From Neobacillus bataviensis LMG 21833 (GTDB lineage: Bacteria; Bacillota; Bacilli; Bacillales; Cytobacillaceae), in NCBI RefSeq assembly GCF_000307875.1, contig NZ_AJLS01000041.1, positions 1-64,000 of the forward strand: a stretch of 64,000 bases of DNA, written 5' to 3'. Shown here one piece after another: positions 17,267-24,646 of this stretch (position 1 is its first letter; each line of letters begins with the position of its first letter). A program made the translations under genes and the position numbers. The notes under the pieces were generated by a model. That model was given only the letters and a program-made list of their open reading frames with translations, searched no databases and was not told the origin of the DNA.

Positions 17267-17499
17267 ATAAGGATCTTTCTTTAAATACGGTTATCATTGT
17301 TGTCCTAATTTTAATGATGCAAAGCATATATTTATTTATCGATGCCAGAAAACGCAATCATAATTATTGGCTTTGGGGAATTGTTGGTCTAATTCAGGCA
17401 CCAATGCCAACCCTATTTTACTTAATTTTTGTCAGAAAAATCTTCCGCAAGAATAATCAGAAAAAGAGCGACTCAAACGATGATGATTGGTACGACTGA
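17263..17499 (+). CDS. YxlD/YxlE-like small membrane protein of the sigY operon
   Basis: 78 residues with two membrane helices (about 8-26 and 36-58), the pair typical of the PLDc_N (phospholipase D nuclease N-terminal) small-protein family (LFIDARKRNHNYWLWGIVGL), and an acidic C-terminal tail. It overlaps yxlC by four bases (ATGA). In B. subtilis YxlD acts with YxlC to restrain sigma-Y; whether this gene corresponds to yxlD or yxlE is not certain. It is the last gene of the operon here; the yxlF/yxlG ABC genes of B. subtilis are absent. Confidence 0.7.
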   Translation: MNKDLSLNTVIIVVLILMMQSIYLFIDARKRNHNYWLWGIVGLIQAPMPTLFYLIFVRKIFRKNNQKKSDSNDDDWYD

Positions 17500-17523
17500 G
17501 TTTACAAATTTACATGATAAGTT

Positions 17524-17562
17524 AAGAGCCGGCTCCTCTCATTTTAGAGAACCGGCTCTTTA
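17524..17562. terminator. Strong terminator between sigY operon and opposing SDR gene
   Basis: The stem aagagccgg (17524-17532) pairs with ccggctctt (17552-17560), with further inner pairs. It can act in both directions. Confidence 0.85.
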
Positions 17563-17597
17563 TTAGTTTGTGATTCGTTGAAAAATCCCGCGAACTT

Positions 17598-18218
17598 TTA
17601 ATAGGTAAGCCCGATTCGTGAACCAATAAATTCATCGCTAAAAAGCTGTTGAAACGCGAAATCGCCGGTATCAAATATCGAGATGGACGAAGGATTTTCC
17701 GGTAAGACGTCCTTTTCGTATCGGTACCTGCCAATTCGTTCACCGATAGGCAAATATGTGGGGCAAACGACTGTCCAATCAAGCCCAGACTCTTTTAATA
17801 ACAAATAAGCTTTTAAATGTTCCTCTGCATCCTTCGTGCTCTTGCGTTTTGACTCTGCCGATTGAAAACGATATAAATGCGGGGCAGATCGAGCCTGCAG
17901 GATACCAGCTGTTCCAATCGTAATAATCCGCCGGATTCCAGTTTCCCGCATATACCTGATAATAATAGGCATGGAATCAGAAAGTGTTGTACTCCCATCC
18001 GTATTTAGCGCACTGATGACTGCATCTGTTCCATTAATCGTCTCAGCAAGAACTGCTTCATCAAGGACATTTCCTTCAATCACGGTGAGCCCCGGAGCCT
18101 CAATGGGACAATTATTTAGATTTCTCACTACGGCTTTGACCGAAAGTTGATGTGCTAAGGCATTTTCAAGAATAACCGAACCCACTCTTCCTGTTGTCCC
18201 CAAAAGGCAAATGTTCAC
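17598..18218 (-). CDS. NmrA/SDR-type NAD(P)-binding protein
   Basis: 206 residues. The Rossmann nucleotide-binding loop is GTTGRVG (about 7-13), followed by VIEGNVLDEAVL, GTDAVISALNTDGS and VVCPTYLPIG, the pattern of atypical short-chain dehydrogenases such as the YwnB/NmrA-like group. These either reduce small substrates or sense NADP(H); the substrate cannot be inferred. The typical catalytic YxxxK is not obvious, which favours an atypical SDR. Monocistronic, with a shared terminator on its 3' side. Confidence 0.75.
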   Translation of the reverse strand: MNICLLGTTGRVGSVILENALAHQLSVKAVVRNLNNCPIEAPGLTVIEGNVLDEAVLAETINGTDAVISALNTDGSTTLSDSMPIIIRYMRETGIRRIITIGTAGILQARSAPHLYRFQSAESKRKSTKDAEEHLKAYLLLKESGLDWTVVCPTYLPIGERIGRYRYEKDVLPENPSSISIFDTGDFAFQQLFSDEFIGSRIGLTY

Positions 18219-18318
18219 AAAAAATTCACTCCTTAGTCACTAAAGTGTTATTTCTATCACTTATTCATCCTGACCCTTATGTTATTTTAAAGTTACACTA
18301 ATATAGAGGTGGATGTAT

Positions 18319-18402
18319 ATGTCAGAGTACTCAGTTGTCTTAGGCATCGGTAGTTTTTTAATCCTTTCTTATTATATCGGATATACCCTTTTCAAAGCAT
18401 AA
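18319..18402 (+). CDS. Very small single-helix membrane peptide (27 aa)
   Basis: An ATG at 18319 follows gaggtgg by about eight bases and opens a 27-codon frame that is almost entirely one membrane helix (SVVLGIGSFLILSYYIGYTL). A perfect terminator starts at the stop codon. The ribosome site, hydrophobic helix and dedicated terminator together argue for a real small protein. No family recognised. Confidence 0.55.
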   Translation: MSEYSVVLGIGSFLILSYYIGYTLFKA

Positions 18403-18432
18403 ACTGCAGACAAAATGTCTGCAGTTTTTTTT
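18402..18432 (+). terminator. Terminator of the 27-aa peptide gene
   Basis: An 11-bp stem (18402-18412 with 18416-18426) with a T run to about 18432. Confidence 0.9.
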
Positions 18433-18524
18433 GCCTAATTAGGAAACTTTCCTATTTTATTATAAAAAGGGGATGATTGGGTATATATATGGAAGGAGTA
18501 TGAAAATGTGAGGTGGATATCTAC

Positions 18525-19904
18525 GTGGAGAATGATCGAATTGAAAAAGATACGCTTGGTGAGGTGCGTGTCCCGGCAGACAAATATTGGGGGGCACAGA
18601 CACAGCGGAGTAAGCAAAATTTTAAAATTGGCACCGAAAAAATGCCTTTGGAGCTCATTTATGGTTTGGCCTTTATTAAAAAAGCAGCTGCGACCGTAAA
18701 TTTTCAATTAGGAAAACTGAGTGAAGCAAAAATGAAGGTGATTCATAAGATTTGTGATGATATTCATAATGGCGACTATGATGAACATTTTCCATTAGTT
18801 GTCTGGCAGACGGGGAGCGGTACCCAAACCAATATGAACGTCAACGAAGTAATTGCCAATCGAGCCAACCATTTATTGAATGAACAGGTCAGCTCAGAAA
18901 GAATTCATCCAAATGATGATGTCAATATGTCGCAAAGCTCCAATGATACGTTTCCAACGGCGATGCATATTGCCGGCTATATAAAAATTACCGAAACGTT
19001 AATTCCAGCCCTACAACAATTAAAAAACACACTACTTGACAAAGAAAAAGCTTTTTCAAGCATTGTTAAAATCGGCCGGACGCATTTGCAAGATGCCACA
19101 CCACTTACACTTGGGCAGGAGATAAGCGGCTGGAGGGCAATGCTTGAGAAGAACGAAAAAATGATCCAGGAAGCTAGTGCCTATCTCCTCAATTTAGCGA
19201 TTGGCGGTACCGCAGTGGGCACAGGAATTAATGCCGACCCGCAGTTTGGCAATAAAACCGCTGAGCAGATTTCATCACTTACGGGCTGCCCTTTTCGCTC
19301 ATCAGAAAACAAATTTCACGCATTGACAAGTCATGATGAGATTGTCTACGTACACGGAGCACTAAAAGCTCTAGCCGCTGATCTAATGAAAATTGCTAAT
19401 GATGTCCGCTGGCTTGCAAGCGGCCCAAGAAGCGGAATTGGAGAACTATCCATTCCGGCCAATGAACCTGGAAGCTCAATCATGCCGGGAAAGGTGAATC
19501 CAACACAAAGCGAAGCATTAACCATGATCGCATGCCAAGTGTTTGGCAATGATGCCACCATTGGCTTTGCTGCCAGTCAAGGGAATTTTGAGCTGAATGT
19601 ATTTAAACCTGTCATCATTTATAATTTAATCCAATCTATTAGGCTTCTTACGGATGGAATAAACTCCTTTAATAATAATTGTGCGGTGGGTCTTGAGGCA
19701 AATGTGGAAATCATTAAGGGGCACCTAGAACGGTCGTTGATGCTGGTAACAGCGTTAAACCCGCATATTGGCTACGAAAAAGCGGCGGAGATTGCCAAAC
19801 TTGCGTTTAAGGAAAATAGTACGTTGAAGGAAGCAGCCCTCAAAACCGGATATGTTACGGCCGAACAATTTGCAGAATGGTTGAAGCCAGAAAAAATGGT
19901 ATAA
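18525..19904 (+). CDS. fumC: Fumarate hydratase, class II
   Basis: 459 residues from GTG 18525. That start places aggtgg eight bases upstream and aligns the N-terminus ([13 protein letters not shown]) with B. subtilis CitG; GTG 18513 is an alternative. The family motifs are present: [42 protein letters not shown] and the signature loop [11 protein letters not shown]. The enzyme interconverts fumarate and malate in the TCA cycle as a homotetramer. Monocistronic, followed by a GC-rich hairpin. Confidence 0.96.
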   Translation: MENDRIEKDTLGEVRVPADKYWGAQTQRSKQNFKIGTEKMPLELIYGLAFIKKAAATVNFQLGKLSEAKMKVIHKICDDIHNGDYDEHFPLVVWQTGSGTQTNMNVNEVIANRANHLLNEQVSSERIHPNDDVNMSQSSNDTFPTAMHIAGYIKITETLIPALQQLKNTLLDKEKAFSSIVKIGRTHLQDATPLTLGQEISGWRAMLEKNEKMIQEASAYLLNLAIGGTAVGTGINADPQFGNKTAEQISSLTGCPFRSSENKFHALTSHDEIVYVHGALKALAADLMKIANDVRWLASGPRSGIGELSIPANEPGSSIMPGKVNPTQSEALTMIACQVFGNDATIGFAASQGNFELNVFKPVIIYNLIQSIRLLTDGINSFNNNCAVGLEANVEIIKGHLERSLMLVTALNPHIGYEKAAEIAKLAFKENSTLKEAALKTGYVTAEQFAEWLKPEKMV

Positions 19905-19914
19905 ACAACAATGA

Positions 19915-19941
19915 AAGCCCCCTCCGATAAAGGAGGGGGCT
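19915..19941. terminator. GC-rich hairpin between fumC and the SASP gene
   Basis: A perfect 10-bp stem (19915-19924 with 19932-19941). The T tract is weak on both sides, so termination efficiency is uncertain, but it sits between convergent genes. Confidence 0.65.
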
Positions 19942-19982
19942 AAGCCAAATTATTTATTTGTTATAAGTGTTTTTGCTTAATA

Positions 19983-20189
19983 TTAGCGTCCGAAACCGCC
20001 CATTTGAGATTCAGCCATTTGAACAAGACGCTTGGTAATTTCTCCACCGACAGAACCGTTAGCACGTGAAGTAGTATCCGCACCAAGGTTTACGCCAAAT
20101 TCTGAAGCAATTTCGAATTTCATTTGATCTAGTGCTTGTTGAACACCTGGTACTAAAAGTTGGTTAGAGTTGTTGTTGTTACTTGGCAT
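19983..20189 (-). CDS. Alpha/beta-type small acid-soluble spore protein
   Basis: 68 residues, full length. Family hallmarks: [14 protein letters not shown], containing the site cut by germination protease GPR (between Glu and Ile), and [18 protein letters not shown]. It coats and protects spore DNA and feeds amino acids to the outgrowing spore. The Asn-rich N-terminus ([14 protein letters not shown]) is normal. gaggag lies about ten bases before ATG 20189. Expression in the forespore by sigma-G is expected from the family; I could not identify a convincing sigma-G promoter. Closest B. subtilis relatives would be SspA/B/D. Confidence 0.96.
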   Translation of the reverse strand: MPSNNNNSNQLLVPGVQQALDQMKFEIASEFGVNLGADTTSRANGSVGGEITKRLVQMAESQMGGFGR

Positions 20190-20218
20190 AGTTGAATAAC
20201 ACTCCTCTTAATAAGTTT

Positions 20219-20265
20219 GGGGTCAGTATGGAATTGAACCATATGATTGCCTCTAGGCCTAACCC
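20219..20265 (-). other. tRNA-half-like structure 1 (acceptor plus T-arm)
   Basis: On the minus strand a 7-bp acceptor-like stem (20259-20265 with 20220-20226) stacks directly on a 5-bp stem with a 7-nt loop: TATGG-TTCAATT-CCATA. Loop and stem sizes and the TTCAA sequence are those of a tRNA T-arm. Only 15 nt replace the D and anticodon arms. No CCA is encoded. Confidence 0.45.
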
Positions 20266-20293
20266 ATATTATTATTGTATCCTTTTAGTAATA

Positions 20294-20349
20294 TGGTTGG
20301 ATGATCCGGATTTGCACCGGTTAAGACCCTTTTTGGTTGGCTTCATCCA
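20294..20349 (-). other. tRNA-half-like structure 2, with encoded CCA
   Basis: On the minus strand a 7-bp stem (20343-20349 with 20298-20304) is contiguous with a T-arm-like hairpin, ACCGG-TGCAAAT-CCGGA (four pairs, outer A-A mismatch), then a single A and CCA (20297-20294). The 21-nt linker cannot form both missing arms. It may be a degenerate tRNA gene or a tRNA mimic. Confidence 0.45.
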
Positions 20350-20503
20350 TCGGTGTAATTGTTGCTTGTTGATGCTTTGTAATCTTTATTATGAATCATT
20401 CTTAAAGATCTATTCGAGATTTTATTTGGTAATTAATTCCGCTACATAGGTCGGGTATATTAACATAAACTAAGATTATCAAATAACTCAAAGGGTGAAA
20501 TGT

Positions 20504-20746
20504 ATGGCGATATGCCCGGTCTGCAATGGTTTAAGGGAGCTCAACTTATTTTGTACAAATTGCGGAGAACCTATGATGGAAAGCGGCAGACTTATGGATT
20601 ATTACGATGATTATAGTCCATATATGGAGATAAATTTAATGAAAATGGAAGATGGGTATCCGGATACGAATTCAGGGGAAAAGTGTCCACATCTATACAG
20701 ATGTTCTACTTGTCAATCAGATGAAGTCGTTTTTATAAAAGAATAA
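20504..20746 (+). CDS. Small zinc-ribbon-like protein with four CxxC-type pairs
   Basis: 80 residues from ATG 20504, eight bases after aaggg; the GTG at 20495 lies in the ribosome site. CPVC and CTNC near the N-terminus and a C-terminal CPHLYRCSTC flank an acidic Tyr-rich middle (MDYYDDYSPYMEIN). The paired cysteines suggest one or two zinc-binding ribbons. No family assigned. The terminator begins in the stop codon. Monocistronic, divergent from the SASP gene. Confidence 0.65.
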   Translation: MAICPVCNGLRELNLFCTNCGEPMMESGRLMDYYDDYSPYMEINLMKMEDGYPDTNSGEKCPHLYRCSTCQSDEVVFIKE

Positions 20747-20771
20747 TCCCCGTTAAAAGCTTAACGGGGAT
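20746..20771. terminator. Terminator between convergent zinc-ribbon-like gene and msmX
   Basis: A perfect 11-bp stem (20746-20756 with 20761-20771) between convergent genes. Confidence 0.8.
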
Positions 20772-20787
20772 CACCACAGGAATATGA

Positions 20788-21900
20788 TTATTTTTCAGTA
20801 AGGGTACGAATTCTTGATTCTGTATCGGCATCAAAGAAATGAGCCTTGTTTAAGTCAAACGCAAGGTCTACAGTATCGCCAGGATGGACATCTGCACGAG
20901 AGTCAAGGCGAGCAACGAAGTCCTGTCCACCAAAACTAGAATAGACCATTAATTCGGCACCTGTTAATTCCGCCACATCAATATTGGCTTTAATCTTAGT
21001 TCCAATAGATGCTTCAATAAATACAGGCTCGTCATGAATGTCTTCCGGGCGAACCCCAAGGATAATTGGTTTTCCAACATAACCTTGTTCACGAAGGAAT
21101 TTCATTTTACCTTCCGGAACCGCAACGGAGACGTTTCCATTTACAAATTTTCCTTCTTCTAATTTACCATTAAAGAAGTTCATCGCAGGAGAACCGATAA
21201 AGCCGCCAACAAATACATTTTCCGGTTTTTCATATACTTCCTTAGGTGAACCGACCTGTTGAATAACTCCATCTTTCATTACAACCAATCTTGTCGCCAT
21301 TGTCATGGCTTCTGTTTGGTCGTGGGTAACATAAATAGTAGTCGTATCCAAACGACGGTGAAGCTTGGCAATTTCCGCACGCATCGCAACACGAAGCTTT
21401 GCATCAAGGTTTGATAAAGGTTCGTCCATTAAGAATACTTTTGCATCCCGGACAATCGCACGGCCTAAGGCAACACGCTGACGCTGACCACCTGAAAGTG
21501 CTTTTGGTTTACGAGTTAAATACGCTTCTAAGCCAAGAATCTTTGCTGCTTCTTTTACGCGGCGATCGATTTCATCCTTTGGAAATTTACGAAGCTTTAA
21601 GCCGAAGGCCATATTATCATAAACTGTCATATGCGGATAAAGAGCGTAGTTCTGGAAAACCATCGCAATATCGCGATCTTTTGGCGCTACATCATTGACT
21701 CTTTTTCCATCAATATAGAAATCACCTTTTGAGATATCTTCAAGACCGGCAATCATCCGAAGTGTTGTGGATTTACCGCAGCCAGATGGGCCGACAAACA
21801 CGATAAATTCCTTATCTTCAATATGCAAATTGAAATCCTCTACTGCGGTTACTTTATTATCGTAAACTTTATAAATATGATCTAATTTTAACTCTGCCAT
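20788..21900 (-). CDS. msmX: MsmX-type multi-sugar ABC transporter ATPase
   Basis: 370 residues. Walker A GPSGCGKST (about 37-45), Q-loop region MVFQNYALYPHMTVYDNMAF, signature LSGGQRQRVALGRAI, Walker B VFLMDEPLSNLDA, then a C-terminal MalK-type regulatory domain (GVRPEDIHDEPVF). MsmX in B. subtilis is a shared ATPase that energises several carbohydrate importers; the lack of adjacent permease or binding-protein genes here fits that orphan role. A possible cre-like sequence lies upstream. It stands downstream of a PucR-type regulator on the same strand. Confidence 0.9.
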   Translation of the reverse strand: MAELKLDHIYKVYDNKVTAVEDFNLHIEDKEFIVFVGPSGCGKSTTLRMIAGLEDISKGDFYIDGKRVNDVAPKDRDIAMVFQNYALYPHMTVYDNMAFGLKLRKFPKDEIDRRVKEAAKILGLEAYLTRKPKALSGGQRQRVALGRAIVRDAKVFLMDEPLSNLDAKLRVAMRAEIAKLHRRLDTTTIYVTHDQTEAMTMATRLVVMKDGVIQQVGSPKEVYEKPENVFVGGFIGSPAMNFFNGKLEEGKFVNGNVSVAVPEGKMKFLREQGYVGKPIILGVRPEDIHDEPVFIEASIGTKIKANIDVAELTGAELMVYSSFGGQDFVARLDSRADVHPGDTVDLAFDLNKAHFFDADTESRIRTLTEK

Positions 21901-21981
21901 TTGGAATTCCTCCCTGGTTTTCTTGTACCTTTAGTTTACAGGGATAGGCATGAAAACCATATGGACAGGTTGCACAAAGAA

Positions 21982-21995
21982 TGAAAACGCTTTTT
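21982..21995 (-). promoter_or_regulatory. Possible cre (CcpA) site upstream of msmX
   Basis: tgaaaacgcttttt matches the cre consensus TGWAANCGNTNWCA at 12 of 14 positions, about 80 bases before msmX. The last two positions fail, so this is tentative. Confidence 0.35.
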
Positions 21996-22006
21996 TGGGC
22001 ACATTG

Positions 22007-22915
22007 TCATCCTTCCTGTTGATTTTCAAAAAGTAGGCAGGCAAAGAAGACGGTAAACGCTCCATAAAAATCTTTTAACCCGATTCCAGTCTTCTCGGTA
22101 AATTTATCAATTCGGTATTGGAGTGTGTTGCGGTGAATATACAATTTTTTAGCCGTCATACTGGCATTTAAATTGTTTTCCAGAAACACTTTTATTGTAG
22201 AAAATAGTTCAGGATCATCATGAAATACCGCAACGATTTCCTGGCTGCCCCTTTTATTTAATTCGTCTGGCAAGTGATGTGCCAAATAGGCAGGGAAAAC
22301 CCGTTCAAATGTAAATATTGCCGGATTGGTAAGTTTTGTCATAGCAAATGAAAAGTATTCCTTTTCCAATAGAAATTTTGCGCGAAGCTGATCAGAAAGG
22401 TGATGTAACTTTCCAACGAAAAAGGATATTTTTACATAAAAGTCGCTTGCCAATGTTTCCGACATCGCAATTAATTCTTCTTCAGAAAGCGTAATTTGCT
22501 TTTTCTCTTCAATAACCATTCCCCGGCTTCCATTCTCCCAAATAATAAGACAATTGTCCGTGAAAAATCCTTTTAAGGCGGATTCGATTTCCCCTTGGTT
22601 AACATCATTACCATTAATATGGAACTGAATCAATCGTATAAATGTCTCAGTGTGGGTTGGCGGGACAGGGGCATGTGAAAATAAAAAGTCATACCATGCC
22701 TTTTCCGTCGTAGAGGTCCTGGGTACCTGAAATGACTCTAAACTGTAAAGAGCTGTAAGCAACCTTAATTCTTTTTCACTCACATCCGTTTTAGGAATAC
22801 CAATCCATTCGTTCTCGGCCTCACTAAAGAAGTAATAAAATTGTTCAGATGGTTGATTAGGTCGCTTGGAAAACAAGATGGAATTTTCATATAGTGATAC
22901 TAATTTTTTCAGCAA
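22007..22915 (-). CDS. PucR/CdaR-family transcriptional regulator
   Basis: 302 residues. The C-terminal domain is the PucR helix-turn-helix: FLENNLNASMTAKKLYIHRN then TLQYRIDKFTEKTGI. The N-terminal 200 residues (a helical and mixed region) carry no motif I can name and may sense a metabolite. The start is TTG 22915, eight bases after gggg. It precedes msmX by about 106 bases on the same strand; in B. subtilis msmX also neighbours a PucR-type gene (yxkF, from memory). Control of msmX is a reasonable guess only. Confidence 0.75.
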   Translation of the reverse strand: MLKKLVSLYENSILFSKRPNQPSEQFYYFFSEAENEWIGIPKTDVSEKELRLLTALYSLESFQVPRTSTTEKAWYDFLFSHAPVPPTHTETFIRLIQFHINGNDVNQGEIESALKGFFTDNCLIIWENGSRGMVIEEKKQITLSEEELIAMSETLASDFYVKISFFVGKLHHLSDQLRAKFLLEKEYFSFAMTKLTNPAIFTFERVFPAYLAHHLPDELNKRGSQEIVAVFHDDPELFSTIKVFLENNLNASMTAKKLYIHRNTLQYRIDKFTEKTGIGLKDFYGAFTVFFACLLFENQQEG

Positions 22916-22990
22916 GGTTCAATTCCCCATTATCAAATTTTTTCAATATAGGTTCTATTATACCAATTGTGAGTAAAGGGGTAAAAATAA

Positions 22991-23030
22991 AAGAGGCTGG
23001 GCCTATTTAATAGGGGCCAGCCTCTTGTAA
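22991..23030 (-). terminator. Terminator downstream of the 63-aa gene
   Basis: A 10-bp stem (22991-23000 with 23017-23026) plus inner GC pairs, followed on the minus strand by a T run. Confidence 0.85.
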
Positions 23031-23042
23031 TGGCAATAAATA

Positions 23043-23234
23043 TTAATCACACTCATATGGCGGTTGTTCCTGAACAAGATCGCGAGCTTCTTCAATATTT
23101 GTGGTATCATGACGAGCATGAACGGAGCCGCCGGACATACCCTCATTGATCATCCGGTCAATATCCAAATAGACCATATCTCTGCCTTCGTAAGTGGAAC
23201 CTTCATTTGTTAGCTTTTCTTTTCCTTTTTCCAT
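23043..23234 (-). CDS. Small acidic protein, unknown function
   Basis: 63 residues. Soluble, acidic, with DIDRMINEGMSGGSVHARHD in the middle and a terminal QPPYECD. No membrane segment. A good ribosome site (gaaaggg) precedes ATG 23234 by about seven bases. It lies in the yhe block among sporulation-associated genes, and its own terminator follows. I do not recognise the family. Confidence 0.65.
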   Translation of the reverse strand: MEKGKEKLTNEGSTYEGRDMVYLDIDRMINEGMSGGSVHARHDTTNIEEARDLVQEQPPYECD

Positions 23235-23312
23235 GACTAATCACCCTTTCCTAATTTTCAAACTTAGTTTGCGGAAAGGAGAATTTTTCATGCGCTGTAG
23301 GGTTATTTAGTT

Positions 23313-23522
23313 TTACTCGTAAACATGAAAAAGCATTAACTCATGAACTTGGCTTGTTAATGCCTCTAGATCTTCTTGTTCAGGTGTATTCGTGGTCCAT
23401 TCAATTTTCCCCGTTTGGTGGTAGACGCCTGTATACCTTTGCTTTTTATGATAAAAGGAAAAATTCCAGCCCGGAATATTTTTATTTTCAAATAACGGCT
23501 TGAATTGGAAGTGCATGAGCAT
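23313..23522 (-). CDS. yheE: YheE-like small protein
   Basis: 69 residues. MHFQFKPLFENKNIPGWNFS, then FYHKKQRYTGVYHQTGKIEW and the closing LMLFHVYE match my recollection of B. subtilis YheE (72 aa), which sits beside yheD in the same order. The Trp/Tyr-rich pattern implies a small beta-sheet protein. Function unknown. aggggg precedes the first ATG by nine bases; the second ATG, two codons in, is possible. Confidence 0.75.
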   Translation of the reverse strand: MLMHFQFKPLFENKNIPGWNFSFYHKKQRYTGVYHQTGKIEWTTNTPEQEDLEALTSQVHELMLFHVYE

Positions 23523-23584
23523 TTGTCTAGTCCCCCTTTGATTATATGCGGCATACTTATAGCTTACCTTTTTTGCGGAATTAG

Positions 23585-24646
23585 TTAAATGGAATTTTGA
23601 TCATTTCTGAAACCTGCCAATTGCATGAATAAGTGGCAAAGCTGCTCAATTTTACCTTCTTCAATCTCCGTTTCATCAAAACTCATCGGTTTTGAATTTA
23701 CTTCGTATAGATAATATTGACCTGTTTTACTTACACCGGCGTCAATAGAAAATTCCCCAAAATAACCGAACTGATCTGATAGGGCTTTGCCGACATGGGG
23801 GACAATGGTTTGAAAAAACTGATCGTGCTCGTCTGATTGCAAAAGCTTATAGGGAAGGAGTCTGCCGCCAGCTGGAATATGGGTGGTAACCGCCTGCTCA
23901 TGAGACTGCCTGATCCCTACACCTGTTAACACGTAATCCTCATGGTTGGCATGTGCTAGGATTCGAAAATCAAAACGGTCTCCTTCATACTCTGCTGATT
24001 TGATCTCCTCCTGTGCCAGATAGTTTTTTTCAAGAAGCATCTTGTTCCAATGATCCCAAAAGTGGTGGAACGATTTATAGCTCTCTTGCTTATTAATTCC
24101 CTCTAGTGCAATTCGGGAAAAATCAGTCATCCTTAAACGAAAGATCCCTTTCCCTTTTGAAGATTGCCGCGGCTTTAAGTAAATTTCTTTATATTTATTT
24201 AAAAAAGAAAATAACCCCTTTTTATGATTAACAAGGATTGTTTGCGGCAAGTATTGCTTAAGTAGATCATGGTTTTTCAACAATTGATATAGTTCATATT
24301 TATCGATAAAACATGGGTTAAAAAAGGGGATGTTTCTTTCTTTTAAGATTGAAAAAAAGTTCTGGCTTTGCTCGTTCTGCTCTGATTTTCGAAACGGAAT
24401 CCGATTGTAAACAAGATCAGGGTAGGGGAATCGTTTCTTAAGCCAGCGATTGTCTTCAGGTGAATACGTATACCCAATAATATACTTTTCCGCCGCGTCT
24501 TCAGGAATAAAGACAAAGCTTATTCCATTTAATGAAATAAGCTTTTTTTGCAGCTCAGTAAAAAGCGGGCCGTTCCCAGCGATGGTTCCATCGGCTTTCT
24601 GTGACGTCATAATGCCAATCAAAGGTGATAAATTATGTGCTTTCAT
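23585..24646 (-). CDS. yheC: YheC/YheD-family ATP-grasp protein, short form 1
   Basis: 353 residues. Starts directly at the pre-ATP-grasp region (PLIGIMTSQKADGTIAGNG), then NRIPFRKSEQN, FLKPRQSSKGKG-like nucleotide contacts (YLKPRQSSKGKGIFRL), FDFRILAHANHED and a metal-binding end FGEFSIDAGVSKTG to YEVNSKP. YheC and YheD are spore-coat-associated ATP-grasp proteins of B. subtilis; the amide- or ester-bond-forming substrate is unknown. It overlaps the preceding long-form gene by four bases (ATGA), closing a four-gene operon. Confidence 0.85.
   Translation of the reverse strand: MKAHNLSPLIGIMTSQKADGTIAGNGPLFTELQKKLISLNGISFVFIPEDAAEKYIIGYTYSPEDNRWLKKRFPYPDLVYNRIPFRKSEQNEQSQNFFSILKERNIPFFNPCFIDKYELYQLLKNHDLLKQYLPQTILVNHKKGLFSFLNKYKEIYLKPRQSSKGKGIFRLRMTDFSRIALEGINKQESYKSFHHFWDHWNKMLLEKNYLAQEEIKSAEYEGDRFDFRILAHANHEDYVLTGVGIRQSHEQAVTTHIPAGGRLLPYKLLQSDEHDQFFQTIVPHVGKALSDQFGYFGEFSIDAGVSKTGQYYLYEVNSKPMSFDETEIEEGKIEQLCHLFMQLAGFRNDQNSI

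Larger units (their letters stand above)
20190..20503. other. Intergenic region between SASP and zinc-ribbon-like gene
   Basis: 314 bases between divergent genes. It holds two tRNA-half-like structures (20219-20265 and 20294-20349, minus strand) with an 8-bp hairpin between them (20264-20271 with 20289-20296). The 85-codon plus-strand frame through it has no ribosome site and overlaps the SASP leader, so I do not call it. Confidence 0.6.

Noticed and set aside
20189-20260. Sigma-G promoter for the SASP gene
   Set aside because: A catactg at about 20225 resembles a -10, but no acceptable -35 lies at the right distance, so I do not call it.
20192-20449. 85-codon plus-strand frame upstream of the zinc-ribbon-like gene
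   Set aside because: No ribosome site; overlaps the SASP leader and the paired structures; composition unlike a protein.
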